DNA from: Leptodontidium sp. MPI-SDFR-AT-0119
Lineage: Eukaryota > Ascomycota > Leotiomycetes > Helotiales > Leptodontidiaceae
Direction of reading: 5' to 3'
Assembly (NCBI GenBank): GCA_020726505.1
Contig: JAHLEZ010000003.1
Location: 372,001-436,000 of the forward strand
Length of the DNA: 64,000 nt
Shown here: one piece after another, positions 1-10,962 of the stretch
Layout: each line of letters opens with the position of its first letter
Numbering within the stretch: position 1 is the first letter of the stretch
Notes under the pieces: generated by a model
Seen by the model: only the letters and a program-made list of their open reading frames with translations
Told to the model about the DNA's origin: nothing
Database searches by the model: none
Program-made: the position numbers and the translations under genes

Positions 1-1310
1 CGGTTTGAAGTTTGAGGCCTGCAGACGTCCGTGCGCTCTCAACCACGAATTAATCGGCAGAGTTGTGTAGCGAACATTCACCAGTGGGTTAAATAACGTC
101 GAAACGCATTTGTTTGGATGAGCTTTGACGTGCTTCTGAGACAAAGGCTAAAGAAAGATACGAAATCGCTGATTTGCATCAACGACTAGGACCAGGCTGG
201 AGGTTTTAACCGAGCCTTTTGAGCTGTTGCATAATAAACACGTCTAGGATGTACCTCCAGGTACCATTTCGGCGAATAGAAAGTCCACGAAACAAAGTCA
301 AGATACTGTACAAGGTAAACATGCATCAAAGGCGAGAGAGCAACATGATTTGTGATCTGAAGAGAGGTTCACGAGGAAGCTTTGAGATTTGGATCGAAAA
401 TATTCAGAACGAAAGCGGAATGACTCGATTCTCGGCTTACTCCGATGTCCGTCGGCGAACAATAAGTTTGACAGCATCGCTCTCGGCTTTCGAACGTACA
501 GATGCGAACTATAACTTTGACAACATCGTACTCACATTAGTATAAGAACGTATTTGCTGTTTTCAGAATTCTGATGTTTGTGATTGATAGAATGTTTAAA
601 GCAGCAAATGGCTTGTGAGATTATCACATCACTCATCCCATGAGGTGCTGGAATTGCAATTGATGTCTGGCTCACCGAACATCAAGACTAATTGATGGTA
701 CAATGTATCTGTGAATCTGTGGGCTATGTTAGCAACGCATGATGTCAGGACGAAACTTCCATTGTACTCTACTATGACACATGATGGATGGGTGGGTAAA
801 TTCCACGTCTCACTCTCCTCAGCCTATGTGCGCAGTGATAAGACGGTGCTGGCGTGTTCACCACCTGGAGAACCATAATTACAATGATATATATCTTCGG
901 ATTGAGAAAGCTCCATGATCAAAACTCGGACACTCGACCGGCTCGGATGGTAGGCGTTCTGCATGAAGCCAAAAGCATGGTCACGATGCCATTCTCACTG
1001 CCATACTGGGATCTCAACAAGGACATCGAGCAAGTATTGTCGGCTGATGACCTCCCGAAGGTTGGCGATAGTCTCAAGTCCTCTTTGCTAGCAGCCAGAT
1101 TCTGCTGACAGGAGGGATCCCGTTGTATCGACACAATGCGAGACAACCGCACCAGCATGGCAGCCAATACCTCGAATCAGGATGGGATAAAAGTTCTCCG
1201 GGGCCTAAGAAAGCCTTGAAGCGCAGAGTCCAACCCAACTGGGATGCCACTATTCGGATGTTGTGTCTCTCGATGCAAGACAAACCAACACAATTATATC
1301 GCCCCTCTCC
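1..1310. other. Intergenic, no supported gene
   Basis: Only short open frames occur here (longest about 108 codons at 219-545). None has recognisable domains or a consistent splice pattern. I see no repeat or RNA gene. Confidence 0.5.
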
Positions 1311-1922
1311 CTAGGAATAATGCTGGACACGAAAATTCCCTATCCCATCTTTGCTAACCGAAATGTGCCTACATGTGACTACATTCTTGTGCAAATCACC
1401 CATACGCAACCAGTCGGAGGAGGATATCCAACCCTTCCCAGAATCAACATAGGCTTCTTTGATAGGAGGTTGAACCAGCAACATCTTCCTCCAACTTGCA
1501 TCCTGTCTTGCCACAGCTTCCTTCCTCACAGATGATGCAGCTGTTCGACTGTAAGGCGTGAGGCCTGAATTGTTTAACCATTCGCCACGGCGACGCCTCT
1601 TGCCTTGGTTGCTGAGATCACTGTGCACCTGTTCCCAGTCTGGTATTCTTCTATCGACATATCTTGTGTTGCTCGAGGCCCGCAGAAAGGGACACGGCTG
1701 AGGTACGACCTGATCGGGGGCAGGTAGGAAGTATAAGGCTTTTTGAATCGACGGATAGCTGCTTATGACGCCTTGGAATATTCGATTAACGCGCTGGGCG
1801 TGAATCAGGAGGTCGTAGAAAGGGAGTTGGGAGAGGATGTTTTCGAGGAGTTCGGGAGTGGAAAGGACTTGCTGGGCTGCAGTTCGAGTCTGCTCGGCAG
1901 GTAGTTGTTCAAGCACATCCAT
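1311..1922 (-). CDS. Small F-box protein
   Basis: A single-exon gene of 203 residues. An F-box-like segment lies near the N terminus (about residues 20-60: TPELLENILSQLP followed by a hydrophobic/Arg pattern, then VISSYPSIQKALYF). F-box proteins normally bind Skp1 and recruit substrates to SCF ubiquitin ligases. The rest fits a large ascomycete family of short F-box proteins: a Pro-rich linker, then a SWRKMLLVQPP block and a WLRMGDL block near the C terminus, so the protein looks complete. The substrate cannot be inferred. No separate substrate-binding repeat (LRR, WD40) is visible. Confidence 0.8.
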   Translation of the reverse strand: MDVLEQLPAEQTRTAAQQVLSTPELLENILSQLPFYDLLIHAQRVNRIFQGVISSYPSIQKALYFLPAPDQVVPQPCPFLRASSNTRYVDRRIPDWEQVHSDLSNQGKRRRRGEWLNNSGLTPYSRTAASSVRKEAVARQDASWRKMLLVQPPIKEAYVDSGKGWISSSDWLRMGDLHKNVVTCRHISVSKDGIGNFRVQHYS

Positions 1923-2625
1923 GATTACTTGCTGAATGATACTTGGATTGCTCTTGTGGGTGACATTTGACGTGTTGAAGTTTGAGCTTAGATCAACAGG
2001 AGTTGGTAATGATGACTAAGAAACTTGGCAATGCTGTTTCCCACGCTTTCCAAATACCACCTTTCTCTCCTCAAAATTGTAACGTCATCTACATTCAAAT
2101 CTGCCCACAAGCATCACAAGTATTTGAAGTAGATCAAATTCCATTCTGGAAGTGCTTCTTCTGCTCAACATCTCCCTCGTTCACTTTCTTGCCCTGCCCC
2201 CTTTTGATGTAGGGTTAAGCGATCATGCCAAGCGCATTGTTTACTACAGGGCCTCATTGCCTCACAGACGACACATTGGATCCGAAGCATGAATATATAT
2301 AGGGGCGGGGCGAGGGCAGGGGATCCAATTTAAGCCTCATGTCTAACCTAGGGGCTGGAGGAAGTTGAAAACGAACAAGCCGAAGTGATGGAAATTCGCC
2401 GCAAAAGGACAGCTTCTATCATTAATCCTCGTTCTATTAACAAGTGGCATCCTTACTACTAGCCACGATAGGCAGGCAAATTAATGGACCTGTCTCTCTA
2501 TGCGGTGAAGGTTCAGTAGTGATTCAGAACGCAACAAGAGAGTGGGCAATATATTTCGCTTATTTGATGTCTAGTTCTTGTAACAAAATAAAGAGACCTG
2601 TGATGTAGTTCCTAGGTTGGTCTGC
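1923..2625. other. Intergenic between two minus-strand genes
   Basis: No coding pattern seen. An AT-rich TATA-like run (atatatatagggg) lies near 2291-2303. It is on the plus side of the divide, and no gene can be tied to it. Confidence 0.4.
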
Positions 2626-3956
2626 CTAGTTGGAAAGAGCGCAAGCCAATAACATAAATTCAGCCAAAGCGTGCTGCCCCTCTGATGAAATAAGGCACGT
2701 GGGGTTGAAAGACCGTCCTTTTTGAGTTTTTGACCTTTTTCCGGATTTGTTTTTGTTTGCTTGGAAATCCCAGAGGACAGATTCATCAATACATTGTACT
2801 GAACCCAGCTCCTCCAAACCCCCCTTTCTTTTCCGGTGCTAATAATCCCATATTGAAGTGCTTGCAACTTACAATCTCCCAGAAATCCCCGACCTTGTCA
2901 AGTGGTATCTTGTAGTGGCCCTCAAATTGATCTAGGTTCCCAGGATCGGGTTTTAGGTCTGGGGTTGCATGGACAACCAAGATGAATGAAATCTTCTCAT
3001 CTTTTTCTTGACTCTTTTCGAATATGGAATCAATAGCTTCTTCATCAGCCACAATGAAGTTGTTCTGTGAGACATACTGAAGTACTGTACCTCGTGTTCC
3101 TTGATGTCTGCTTGGAATTGTCTGTGATTTTGGTCAGTAAGGTTAAAAGATAGATTCATAGCTTACGCTCGCAGATCTTTTGGCTCCTTTCCATTCAGTT
3201 CAGGCACTGTTATCCAATGCACTTTCCAATGTTCCAACATCCCATCTGGATCTGCAACCAGCCCGGCCTACTTCACAAATTAGTCCTTGTGTGCATCGAA
3301 GTCTCAAAAGGAGACATCTCCTTCATCATGTACACGTCTCTTGGAGATTGCTCCCGCAGCAGAACGCAAAATAAATGAGAAAACACACTGACCTCGTACG
3401 TCCACCTCTTCAAGACTATTTCTTGAAACTTGGCCTGGAACTCCCCCCATCGCTCCTCGCTGACACTCTTAGAGCAAGTACAATACCCTAACAATCCAGT
3501 ATACCAAATAGTTTCCGGGTGGTCAACAACTGCTTCAGGCATTAATTCTGCGATTGCGTCAACCCAAGGGACTTCTGGTTCGTCGCCGTAGAGGTCGGAG
3601 AGCGCCTCTGAGTGGTCTGTAGACGGAGATGGTGGGTCGCCGGCTCCATTAGGAATATCCATGTTCTGGAAACCGAAGTCTCGGAGGGTGGGGTGAGTCC
3701 ATGGGTCTGGGGGCATTGCGAACTGTTGTTGAATAGGGGGCTGGTTCGGGTCGTTGAACGATTTCAGGAATGTGAGATACCAATAATGTTGTTGAAAGTC
3801 CGAGACACATGTACTATAATGCAAGACTACGTTTGAGAAATCTGCTATCAAGCAAGTCCTTGGGGGCGGAGAGGAGGCAGGAAACTGAGGGGCTGGAGCG
3901 AGTTGGTAAGCGAATCTGAACTTTCCATTTTTTCTTAAGACTGCGTAGACGTTCAA
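2626..3956 (-). CDS. Orphan multi-exon protein, unknown function
   Basis: I do not recognise the family. A phase-consistent model has exons at about 3393-3956 (or from a second ATG at 3716), 3167-3267, 2873-3107 and a last exon ending at 2626. The 3393/3267 intron has a CTAAT branch site before its TAG acceptor. Exon 1 encodes an acidic, Trp-rich region (for example EERWGEFQAKFQE). Exon 2 begins AGLVADPDGMLEHW. Exon 3 carries FIVADEEAID and VGDFWEI. The C terminus is ambiguous: a GAG acceptor gives an end at 2626, whereas the next CAG acceptor gives another frame ending at 2571. No signal peptide or membrane segment is evident. It is probably a lineage-restricted cytosolic protein of about 300-380 residues. 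Confidence 0.55.
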
Positions 3957-4655
3957 TTATCTCTTTCTGGGAGGTATCTCATCTCTTGGTCAGAAAGTCA
4001 AGCAGTCGATCAGACAAGAGTTCGGGCCTACGATACATGCTAGGTGTTTGCAAGCCTGTTGGAATCATGTGATGACTTACCATCCTATTCTCTAGAGTGT
4101 GATGCTAATGAGGAGGCTAAACTCGAGAAATCTCTACCTTCTTATAATATCTAGCATAGATTGAGGCGGAGCAAACCTTACATTCCGTTGGACTATGGAT
4201 TCGCAGTATCTCCCAAACTATGTCACGTGACTCTGTCTTCCATTTCCCATCCTTCCTTTCAGGTAGGTTGTCCTAAGGGCAATAGAGCAACGAATATCGA
4301 TATAAGATCGGGATAACGACTTACGTACACACGCATAATCTTATCGATAACATATTTAGAACTTTGCATCCATTCCTAACTCTCTCAGCCGAACCCGAAA
4401 TGCCACTTGGCGTCTTACTCTCTCGCAGAAGGTGTTGGGGGCTTTTCAAACCAGTCCTTTTCATAGGTCCAAAATACAAGCATCACAAGTTGCGTCCAAT
4501 CAAGCATCAACAAAAGGCCCTGTACACCCATGCCTTAGTACTGGCCGGGGTGTTTACCGACATTGTCCAGCATCTCATCGGGCCGGAACCCCAGACTTTT
4601 GTTAGATAAAGTCCAGCAATCCAGTCCTGATATTTCAGTCAATTGGAAAGTCAAG
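3957..4655. other. Divergent intergenic region, putative promoters
   Basis: This stretch separates the orphan minus-strand gene from the plus-strand P450 and must hold both 5' regions. It is AT-rich around 4100-4350. An upstream open frame (4364-4609) overlaps the likely P450 leader and shows no domain. Confidence 0.4.
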
Positions 4656-6527
4656 ATGGATAGAGCAACTCCTACCGTGGTCGTGGCAGCAGTTGCTGTT
4701 CAGCTCTTTCTTTGGCCCATCCACGAGGTCTCAACCACCAAAGTTTTAGGGGCGTACTTCAGTGCAAGCACTCTTCTTTTCAGCTTCATTCTTACCTCTT
4801 CGCAGCAGCTTACATACTCTTTTGTTCATTTTGCGACTCTGAACTGCGCATTTCTCCTCGTGACAATCTCGTTGACTCTGATCCGGCGTCTATACTTTTC
4901 ACCTCTATCTCACTTCCCAGGACCTAAACTCGCAGCTCTATCCAACATTTATCTGGCGAACGAATTCCGTACTGGAAGAGGATCATTTACATTATTAAAT
5001 CTTCACAAGCAGTACAAGAGCGATTTCATACGTATCGGTCCGAGAGAACTCAGCATCAGAAATGTCGAAGCTGTGGAAGCGATCTATCGCGGGAAATACC
5101 CCCGGGGGACCTTCTACGAGGTGGGCGCCATAAATGGGGAGTTCAATCTAAACACACAGAGGAATTATAAAATCCATACTCCGTGGAGGAGGATCTGGTT
5201 TGCTCTGCCAATCCCAGGGAATTGGATAATTGTTGCTTACAGTTAGAATAGGGAGCAGGCATTTGCGAGCAGCGAGTTTCAGCACTACAACCCACGAGTT
5301 GAACAACATGTTGCAAATTTGGTTGATGCAATCAACAGAGCGGACGGGAAAGAAATTGACTGTTCTAAGCTTATGGACGATCTCTCATTTGACGTGTAAT
5401 ACTCCCTTCAATCAACGATCATACCGTACGAACTTCAGCTAATCTCAGTTCCCAGAATGGCCGATCTATCTTTCGCTCACGACGCAGGGATGCAGAGCGG
5501 TACAGGTGACAATACTTACATGCATTTCATCCACAAGTACATGTCTGCAGCCGGCGTACGTTGTCCCACTTCGAGTGCGCAGTCAGTACTGAATCCATCT
5601 AGGTCATCGCCGTACTTCGGAACCTCTCCCAGCTCCTGATCTACCTCCCCGAATCAGCAGACGTGAAATCCTTCCGTCTACGCGGAGAAGCTCTTCTTTC
5701 AGCACGTCAACGACTGGGGACTACTAGAAATGATATATTCTCGCATCTCCTGGGTACGGATACGGAGAGTAGTACGCCCATCAAGTTTAGTCAAGCGCAG
5801 CTGAACTCAAATGCGAATTTGATTATTATAGCGGGGTCAGATACGGTATCTACTACATTGACACGAACATTCCGCTTATTAGCCAAACAGCCGTCTATCC
5901 TGAGGAAACTACAGACGGAAGTGGATGAATGTGCCCAAAGTAGTGGATTGACAGTAGAGGGGACGAGGAATCTACCATATTTGAATGCAGTTGTGAATGA
6001 GAGTCTTCGTCTCTTCAATCCCGTCCCGTAAGTTACCTACTGACTAGTTCAATTTCTCTCATTTTCAATATTCAGAAACCCAGAATAATGGATGCAAATT
6101 CAAACACTGACTCTTTTTCTATTTGTCTAGAATGGGCGCACACGCAGCTTCACCACCGTCGGGCGTCTACGTTGCTGGAACTTTCATCCCTGGGAATGTG
6201 CAAGTCAGCGTGCCACCAATTGCTCTTATGACTGATCCAAGGTATTTTGAGAAGCCAGACGAGTACATTCCTGAGAGGTGGGGAGATTGGGATGAGGGCG
6301 TCAAGGATAGAAGAGCTTTCTTCCCGTTTGGGTACGGAGTGCACAGTTGTGTGGGACGGCAGCTTGCTTTGAATGAGCTCAGAGCTGTTCTTGCGACGGT
6401 GGTGGGGAGGTGGGATATTGTTCTCGGTGAGAAGTACGATGAGGATGAATGGAAGAAAGGGTTGAGGGATCATGCTGTGTTGCAGGTCGGTGAGCTTTGG
6501 GTTAGGTTTGTGCCGCGGAGATGCTGA
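4656..6527 (+). CDS. Cytochrome P450 monooxygenase
   Basis: Heme-thiolate monooxygenase; membrane segments near the N terminus imply an ER-anchored enzyme. Model: exons 4656-5197, 5252-5395, 5456-5555, 5603-6027 and 6131-6527, phase-consistent, 535 residues, normal for the family. Visible: a Pro-rich entry motif HFPGPKL; the WRRIW arginine-rich C-helix motif spanning intron 1; I-helix AGSDTVS; K-helix ESLRL (ExxR); a PERW meander; and a heme loop FGYGVHSCVG with Cys near residue 477. The usual Arg two residues before the Cys is His. The hydrophobic N terminus (several segments before residue 90) and the PMGAHAASPPSG block resemble fungal P450s annotated as tryprostatin-hydroxylase-like or CYP67-like; this subfamily call is tentative and the substrate unknown. 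No other biosynthetic gene adjoins it. Confidence 0.85.
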
Positions 6528-7027
6528 ATTACTCTATGATGACATGATGGGGAGGCATATCACGGTCACGAAGTCGGACAGGCACATCAAGAGTTTTCCA
6601 ATCCTCTCCATTTAATCCCCAAACACGACAACAGCAAATACACGAATACCCAAAAGACAAAGGAAATCCTAGCCACCTTGAGGCACTGGTAAAACCCCTG
6701 TGAGGAAAAAGGTTACTTCACACCTGTCCACCGGACACACTTATTCTCCATCCATACCCTCCATCCGTGACAAGAACCTTGCCAGTGCGCCCAAGTCCTT
6801 TCCTTGATTCCGAAGAAGTGACAATGGCCATTCTTTTCCTATGACCACTGTTGAGGGAGGTTAGCAAGGCTCTTTCTAGGATGATCAGGTAGAGAGGGTA
6901 CTTACGAAAAACACCAGATGTGTTGAGCGCCCAAGCTTTTTGCTTGTACTTTTTTTTTGCTATCTCATCCTCTCCAAGATGATTGCAAGTCAGGCGCTGA
7001 GGGAGCTGCCATTGTTTTCCTTGCTGG

Positions 7028-7051
7028 TTTTTTTTTTTTTTTTTTTTTTTT
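7028..7051. repeat. Poly-T homopolymer (24 nt)
   Basis: An uninterrupted run of T on the plus strand, just upstream of the tandem array. Confidence 0.95.
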
Positions 7052-7213
7052 GGTGGCGCGATGGGGATTCGCAGACTCTGTCGAGGGTGTCGGTTGATGG
7101 TGGCTCAGTTGGGTTTTCAGAACGACCAAAGATGGACGGGAAAGGCAAACCTCAACTCATGGGAAGTAAAGTGAGGGAGTATTGGAAGGAATCGCGGCGC
7201 TCTGTGATGTGGT

Positions 7214-7725
7214 GGCGGCCAGGCTAAATTCGGTCCAGTTGTTGTATTCGAGGGTGCGCTTGAAGATGGTGCGGCAACTCGCGTCGAGAGATGTTGAGTG
7301 TGATGTTCTCAACTGTGCATCATGGCGGTCTGATGTGGTGTGATGGTGGTGGCAGCCTGGTCAGATTCGTGCCTGTTTGTAGTTCGAGGGTGCGCAAGTG
7401 GTTATGCAGCAACTCGCGTCGGACTGGTATTGAGTGTGGTATTCTCAACTGTGAATCATGGCGCTCTTGTGGTGTTGGCAGCCGGGTCTGATTCGGACCT
7501 GTTGTTGTTTCGAAGGCGCGCAGTTGGGGGACGCAGCAGCTCGTGTCGGATGTTATCGATCCTGGAGGAAGGAAGTCGAGAGGGTGTTGTTCTTTCGACT
7601 GTTGAATCATGGCGCTCTTGTGGTGTTGGCGGCCGGGTCTGATTCGGACCTGTTTGTTGGTGTCGAAGGTGCGCAGTCGGTGGACGCAGCAGCTCGTGTC
7701 GAACCTTTCTCGATCCCGAAGGAAA
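7214..7725. repeat. Degenerate tandem repeat, four units of about 126-151 bp
   Basis: Units begin at about 7214, 7351, 7477 and 7628, each with a ggc(a/g)gcc...gg...attcg core. Each continues with a shared block ending in gcagcaactcgcgtcg-like sequence. Units 3 and 4 are the most alike. Differences are mostly substitutions with some length change. Between units the motif atcatggcgctcttgtggtg recurs. No open frame persists across all units. Confidence 0.8.
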
Positions 7726-8482
7726 GAGGGAGAGATATTGTGAGATAGACTGTTTGTGTGACAGGAAGTTTGAGATCGGGCGTCCCATCCGAAGGACTTT
7801 GACCTGTACCGAAGTAGAGATCCTTACCCCAGATAGAAGTCATACTGATTGTATGGTGATGGGGTGGCTCGTTGACATGACCGTCGTAAAGACAGTTTGC
7901 ATATCATTCATCTTCTATCTGACGCCTTGCGACGGAGCAATGCTCAGAGAGTTTGTTTTGGGTTGCTTCGATTACATTTGTAATGAGCTTGGATTCTTTA
8001 ACGGACATGAACATCGGACGTGATGATCAGTTTGTTCGTTTTGAGCGCCGTGGCTCGAAAGAATGCCGGAGGATGGGACTTTCGCTTCGGAGCGCCTCTG
8101 CGAGCAACCATTGAGGTGCTGTTGTGGTGGGTGGGTTTTGAAAGAGGCCTCCTAGACGAAGGGTGACAAGATCATCGCTGAGGATGGGTTCGAGTCGTTT
8201 TATCTTCTAAGACTGAGATTCTTGGATGTGATACGTTCAAGTCTTGTTGTGCCAGAGGCAGGAGCATTTCGCTCAGAAGATGGGGCGGTTCTCCAAGGAG
8301 TATTTCCAACATGGGGTGAAGCATCGTTGCCGCATGGGTCGCTGATTCTGTTGGAGTATGCTCTGGTGGGCGCAGGTTGCGTTGAGCTGTTGCTCGGAGA
8401 GTTGATTCGCGCTTACAGGCGTGGTGACGGAATGGCGAATCCTTGTTTTGTTGCTGATGGTTATCGAATGATATCTTCATCG

Positions 8483-8732
8483 GCTGATACTCGTCGAATG
8501 GATGCTGACATGGGATTGATATTCCTCGCAAGGATACCGAGACATGTGATCGAGTTCGATTTGCACCTGACGTGGTGTAGCTGACGCTTGTTGAGTACCG
8601 GGGGGGTTGCTGATATTCGTCGAATGGTTGATGAGCGTGGGGTTGACATTCCCCTCAAGGATATCGGGCCACGTGATCGTTTTTCGATTTTCACCTGACG
8701 TGGTGTAGCTGACGCTTGTTGAATATCGAGCT
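8483..8732. repeat. Tandem duplication, about 126-bp unit
   Basis: Two adjacent copies start at 8483 and 8609 with gctgata(c/t)tcgtcgaatgg. Both end with cacctgacgtggtgtagctgacgcttgttga. Partial copies of the cacctgacgtggtg core recur near 8845, and a looser form near 9003, so the array was probably longer once. Confidence 0.85.
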
Positions 8733-9782
8733 TTGCTGACGGTTTTCACAAGAAATCTTCGTTGGCGGGTGAGTGACTGGATTGTCGTTCTCGAATGTTT
8801 TGTTGTCGAAAGTGATACCGGACGTGGTAGCATCTTGTCGACTTTCACCTGACGTGGTGGAATTGGAAACTCAAAAACATTGTGTTGACAGATGACTTGA
8901 GCGTCGTACATCTGCTTTGGGAAGAGACGGATCTCGATTCTCAAATGAAGTCGTAGGGAGTAGCAAAGGCGGCATCCCGTTGACTGGCGATTGAAGGCTG
9001 TGGCCGGACGTGGTGACATGGGTTGCAATCGTAATTTTTTTTCTGGTTCGCTGACAGATACCGGATGGTATATTTGTGTCTGCCTGAGGTAGAGCATTGT
9101 TCTTTCTCAGTTTGTCTTCAAGAAGTTGGTATCGTGAGACGAGGCATCTCGGTCGATTTCTTGACATAGGATTCATGGAGCAAAGCTCAAAGACGTTTGT
9201 TTTGGTGATCTCATTTGCTGTAGGCACTGGAATTGTTAGTTGATGTTGCGCTGAACTTGATGGGAGAGATTGAAAAGGGTGATTGATGGGATGAATTAAT
9301 GGGATGAATTGATGGGAGGGGACTTACTTGTTGCTACAGTACTTCTTGTTAGCAGACATTGCTGCTACTCTGTCGGTGGTCGACGGCGCTCATTTGATGT
9401 TTGCGGCTGCCTTTCGACTCGGGTGGTCACCTCGATGATGGTGATGCTCCTGGAATGCACTTCATCCGCACGCGATGTTTAAAGGGCGTTTGGATGGGTT
9501 GTGGAGGATTTGCATTGCAGGAGTGAGGTTGTCGATGATGTGCGGCAGTGTGCGGCAATCATTTTTTTTCGACTCGACCGGTGGGTTTTCTGGGTTTCTA
9601 CGTGACGTCAGAAGAGTTGAAAAAATTAATTCGTGGGACGATGACGACTTACTATTCTGGTACTTTCCGTTGCCATGAGTGACTCGATGGGTGTTGAGGA
9701 AGTGCTCCAAGCTTTGTCTGATGACGAAAAAAAAAGAGGTATTAGTCTCATACGTCAACGCACACAAATCAGATATTCTTAC

Positions 9783-10962
9783 CTATTGGAACCCCTTGAG
9801 TGCTGCGTTGACCTGAGCAGAGACGCTATTTGCCGTTTGCATCTTCATTTGTAGATCGAGCAGGAGCTCACAAAGCCTTGAATCGAGAAGTCAGTTAAGT
9901 GCCAGATGTATGTGTGAAGATACCAATAAAAGGAATGTTGTTGATGAAGGAGGGTGTTGATGAGGGATGTTTGGGTCAGGATTGTTACTCACTTGTCGCG
10001 AATGGCCATGTACACTTCTTCGTTGTCTCCGCCATAGCTCTGATAATCTACATTGCCAGTTAGAACCGTGCTGGCACTTCTGGGAAATGTGATGAGAAGA
10101 GAAGAGAAGGAGAGAGGAGAGGAGGAGGGAATTGAAGCAGAGAAGCAGAAGCAAAAGGTTGCTAAACAAGCGTGGGTTAGGTATTCATTCACACTAGGGT
10201 CATACCTTCAAAGCCCTGTGGGATATCACCGGAGTGAAGGGTAGCCCACGATGAACGGAGACGTTGGACTTCATCCTGTTGTGCTCGGATGACTTTCTCA
10301 ATCATTGCCTTCTTCTTTTCGAGGTCGGCAATCTTGCGGGAGTTGGCGGACTGACGGCGGCGCTGCTGCTTAGCTTGCTTTGGTTGCTGAGCTTCCCATG
10401 CAGCTTTGTGGCGGGAAAAGTGGGCGTCGTAATGAGCACGTGCTTTCTCGTCCTTGAGGATGTCGTGTGCGTTCGAAATCTGTGGTAATACCAATTTAGC
10501 TTCGTCCACAAGAGTTTTGAAAAAATTTCCAAAAAAAAAGGGGGGGGGGGGGGTTGAGGCTCAAAAATGTGACGTATCACGAGAATCACTGCTACGAATA
10601 ATTCTGAGCATCAACGGTACAGAATCAACGCTACACAAAAATAAATTCTGCGAAATGAGGGATAATTGGTCGGAGCTGCGAGTACATACCTTTTGGAATC
10701 TTTCAGTTGCATTGACATCCCCCTTGTTCTTGTCCGGATGGTTCTTGAGAGCGCTGGTCATGAAATTAGCAGGCACTTTTCTCTAAATGCTGTGCAAAAT
10801 CAAAGATAGGGAACAGGGGATAAAGTCCCAGATTCGCAGATCAATGAGGAGGATTTCAGGACGGGGGAATACGTACAGCTTGCGATAAGCGGAGGTGATC
10901 TCTTTAAGGGAGGCCCCTTGCTCAAGCCCCAAGATCTCGTAATGGGATTCAAAAGAAGCCAT
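9783..10962 (-). CDS. J-domain (DnaJ/Hsp40) protein
   Basis: A type-III Hsp40-like co-chaperone that should stimulate an Hsp70 ATPase. Model: exons 10877-10962, 10690-10753, 10206-10479, 9993-10047 and 9783-9876, fully in phase, 190 residues. The J-domain occupies about residues 6-68. It starts HYEILGLEQGAS, has HPD at residues 34-36, then ATERFQKISNAHDIL. A Gln/Arg-rich stretch and a coiled-coil-like helix (about residues 98-130) follow. There is no Gly/Phe region, zinc finger or signal peptide, so a cytosolic or nuclear place is likely. Exon 4 is entered through a textbook CTAAC...TAG acceptor. A strong GTAAGA donor directly follows the TAG stop, hinting at a spliced 3' UTR. Partner and client are unknown. 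Confidence 0.85.
10531..10553. repeat. A9-G14 homopolymer junction inside an intron
   Basis: Nine A then fourteen G on the plus strand, within intron 2 of the J-domain gene. It is prone to slippage or sequencing error and does not affect the coding model. Confidence 0.9.

Larger units (their letters stand above)
6528..9782. other. Gene-poor repeat-bearing tract between convergent genes
   Basis: About 3.2 kb between the 3' ends of the P450 and the J-domain gene. It holds two degenerate tandem-repeat arrays and a T24 run. The minus strand has several overlapping open frames (for example 8477-9097, 206 codons, and 8172-8531) whose products match no family I know. They may reflect a C/A-rich, stop-poor strand. 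Good splice-like pairs occur on the minus strand, for instance a GTAAGT donor near 6905 with a CAACAG acceptor near 6854. A decayed gene or spliced non-coding RNA is possible; no coding gene is supported. Confidence 0.45.

Noticed and set aside
2571..2867. End of the orphan gene at 2571 rather than 2626
   Set aside because: It is a possible alternative, but the frame ending at 2626 reads more protein-like (CIDESVLWDFQANKNKSG); kept only as an alternative in the annotation.
7214..8732. Tandem arrays as transposon terminal repeats
   Set aside because: Repeats are direct and internal, with no transposase or reverse transcriptase frame, no inverted ends and no target-site duplication visible.
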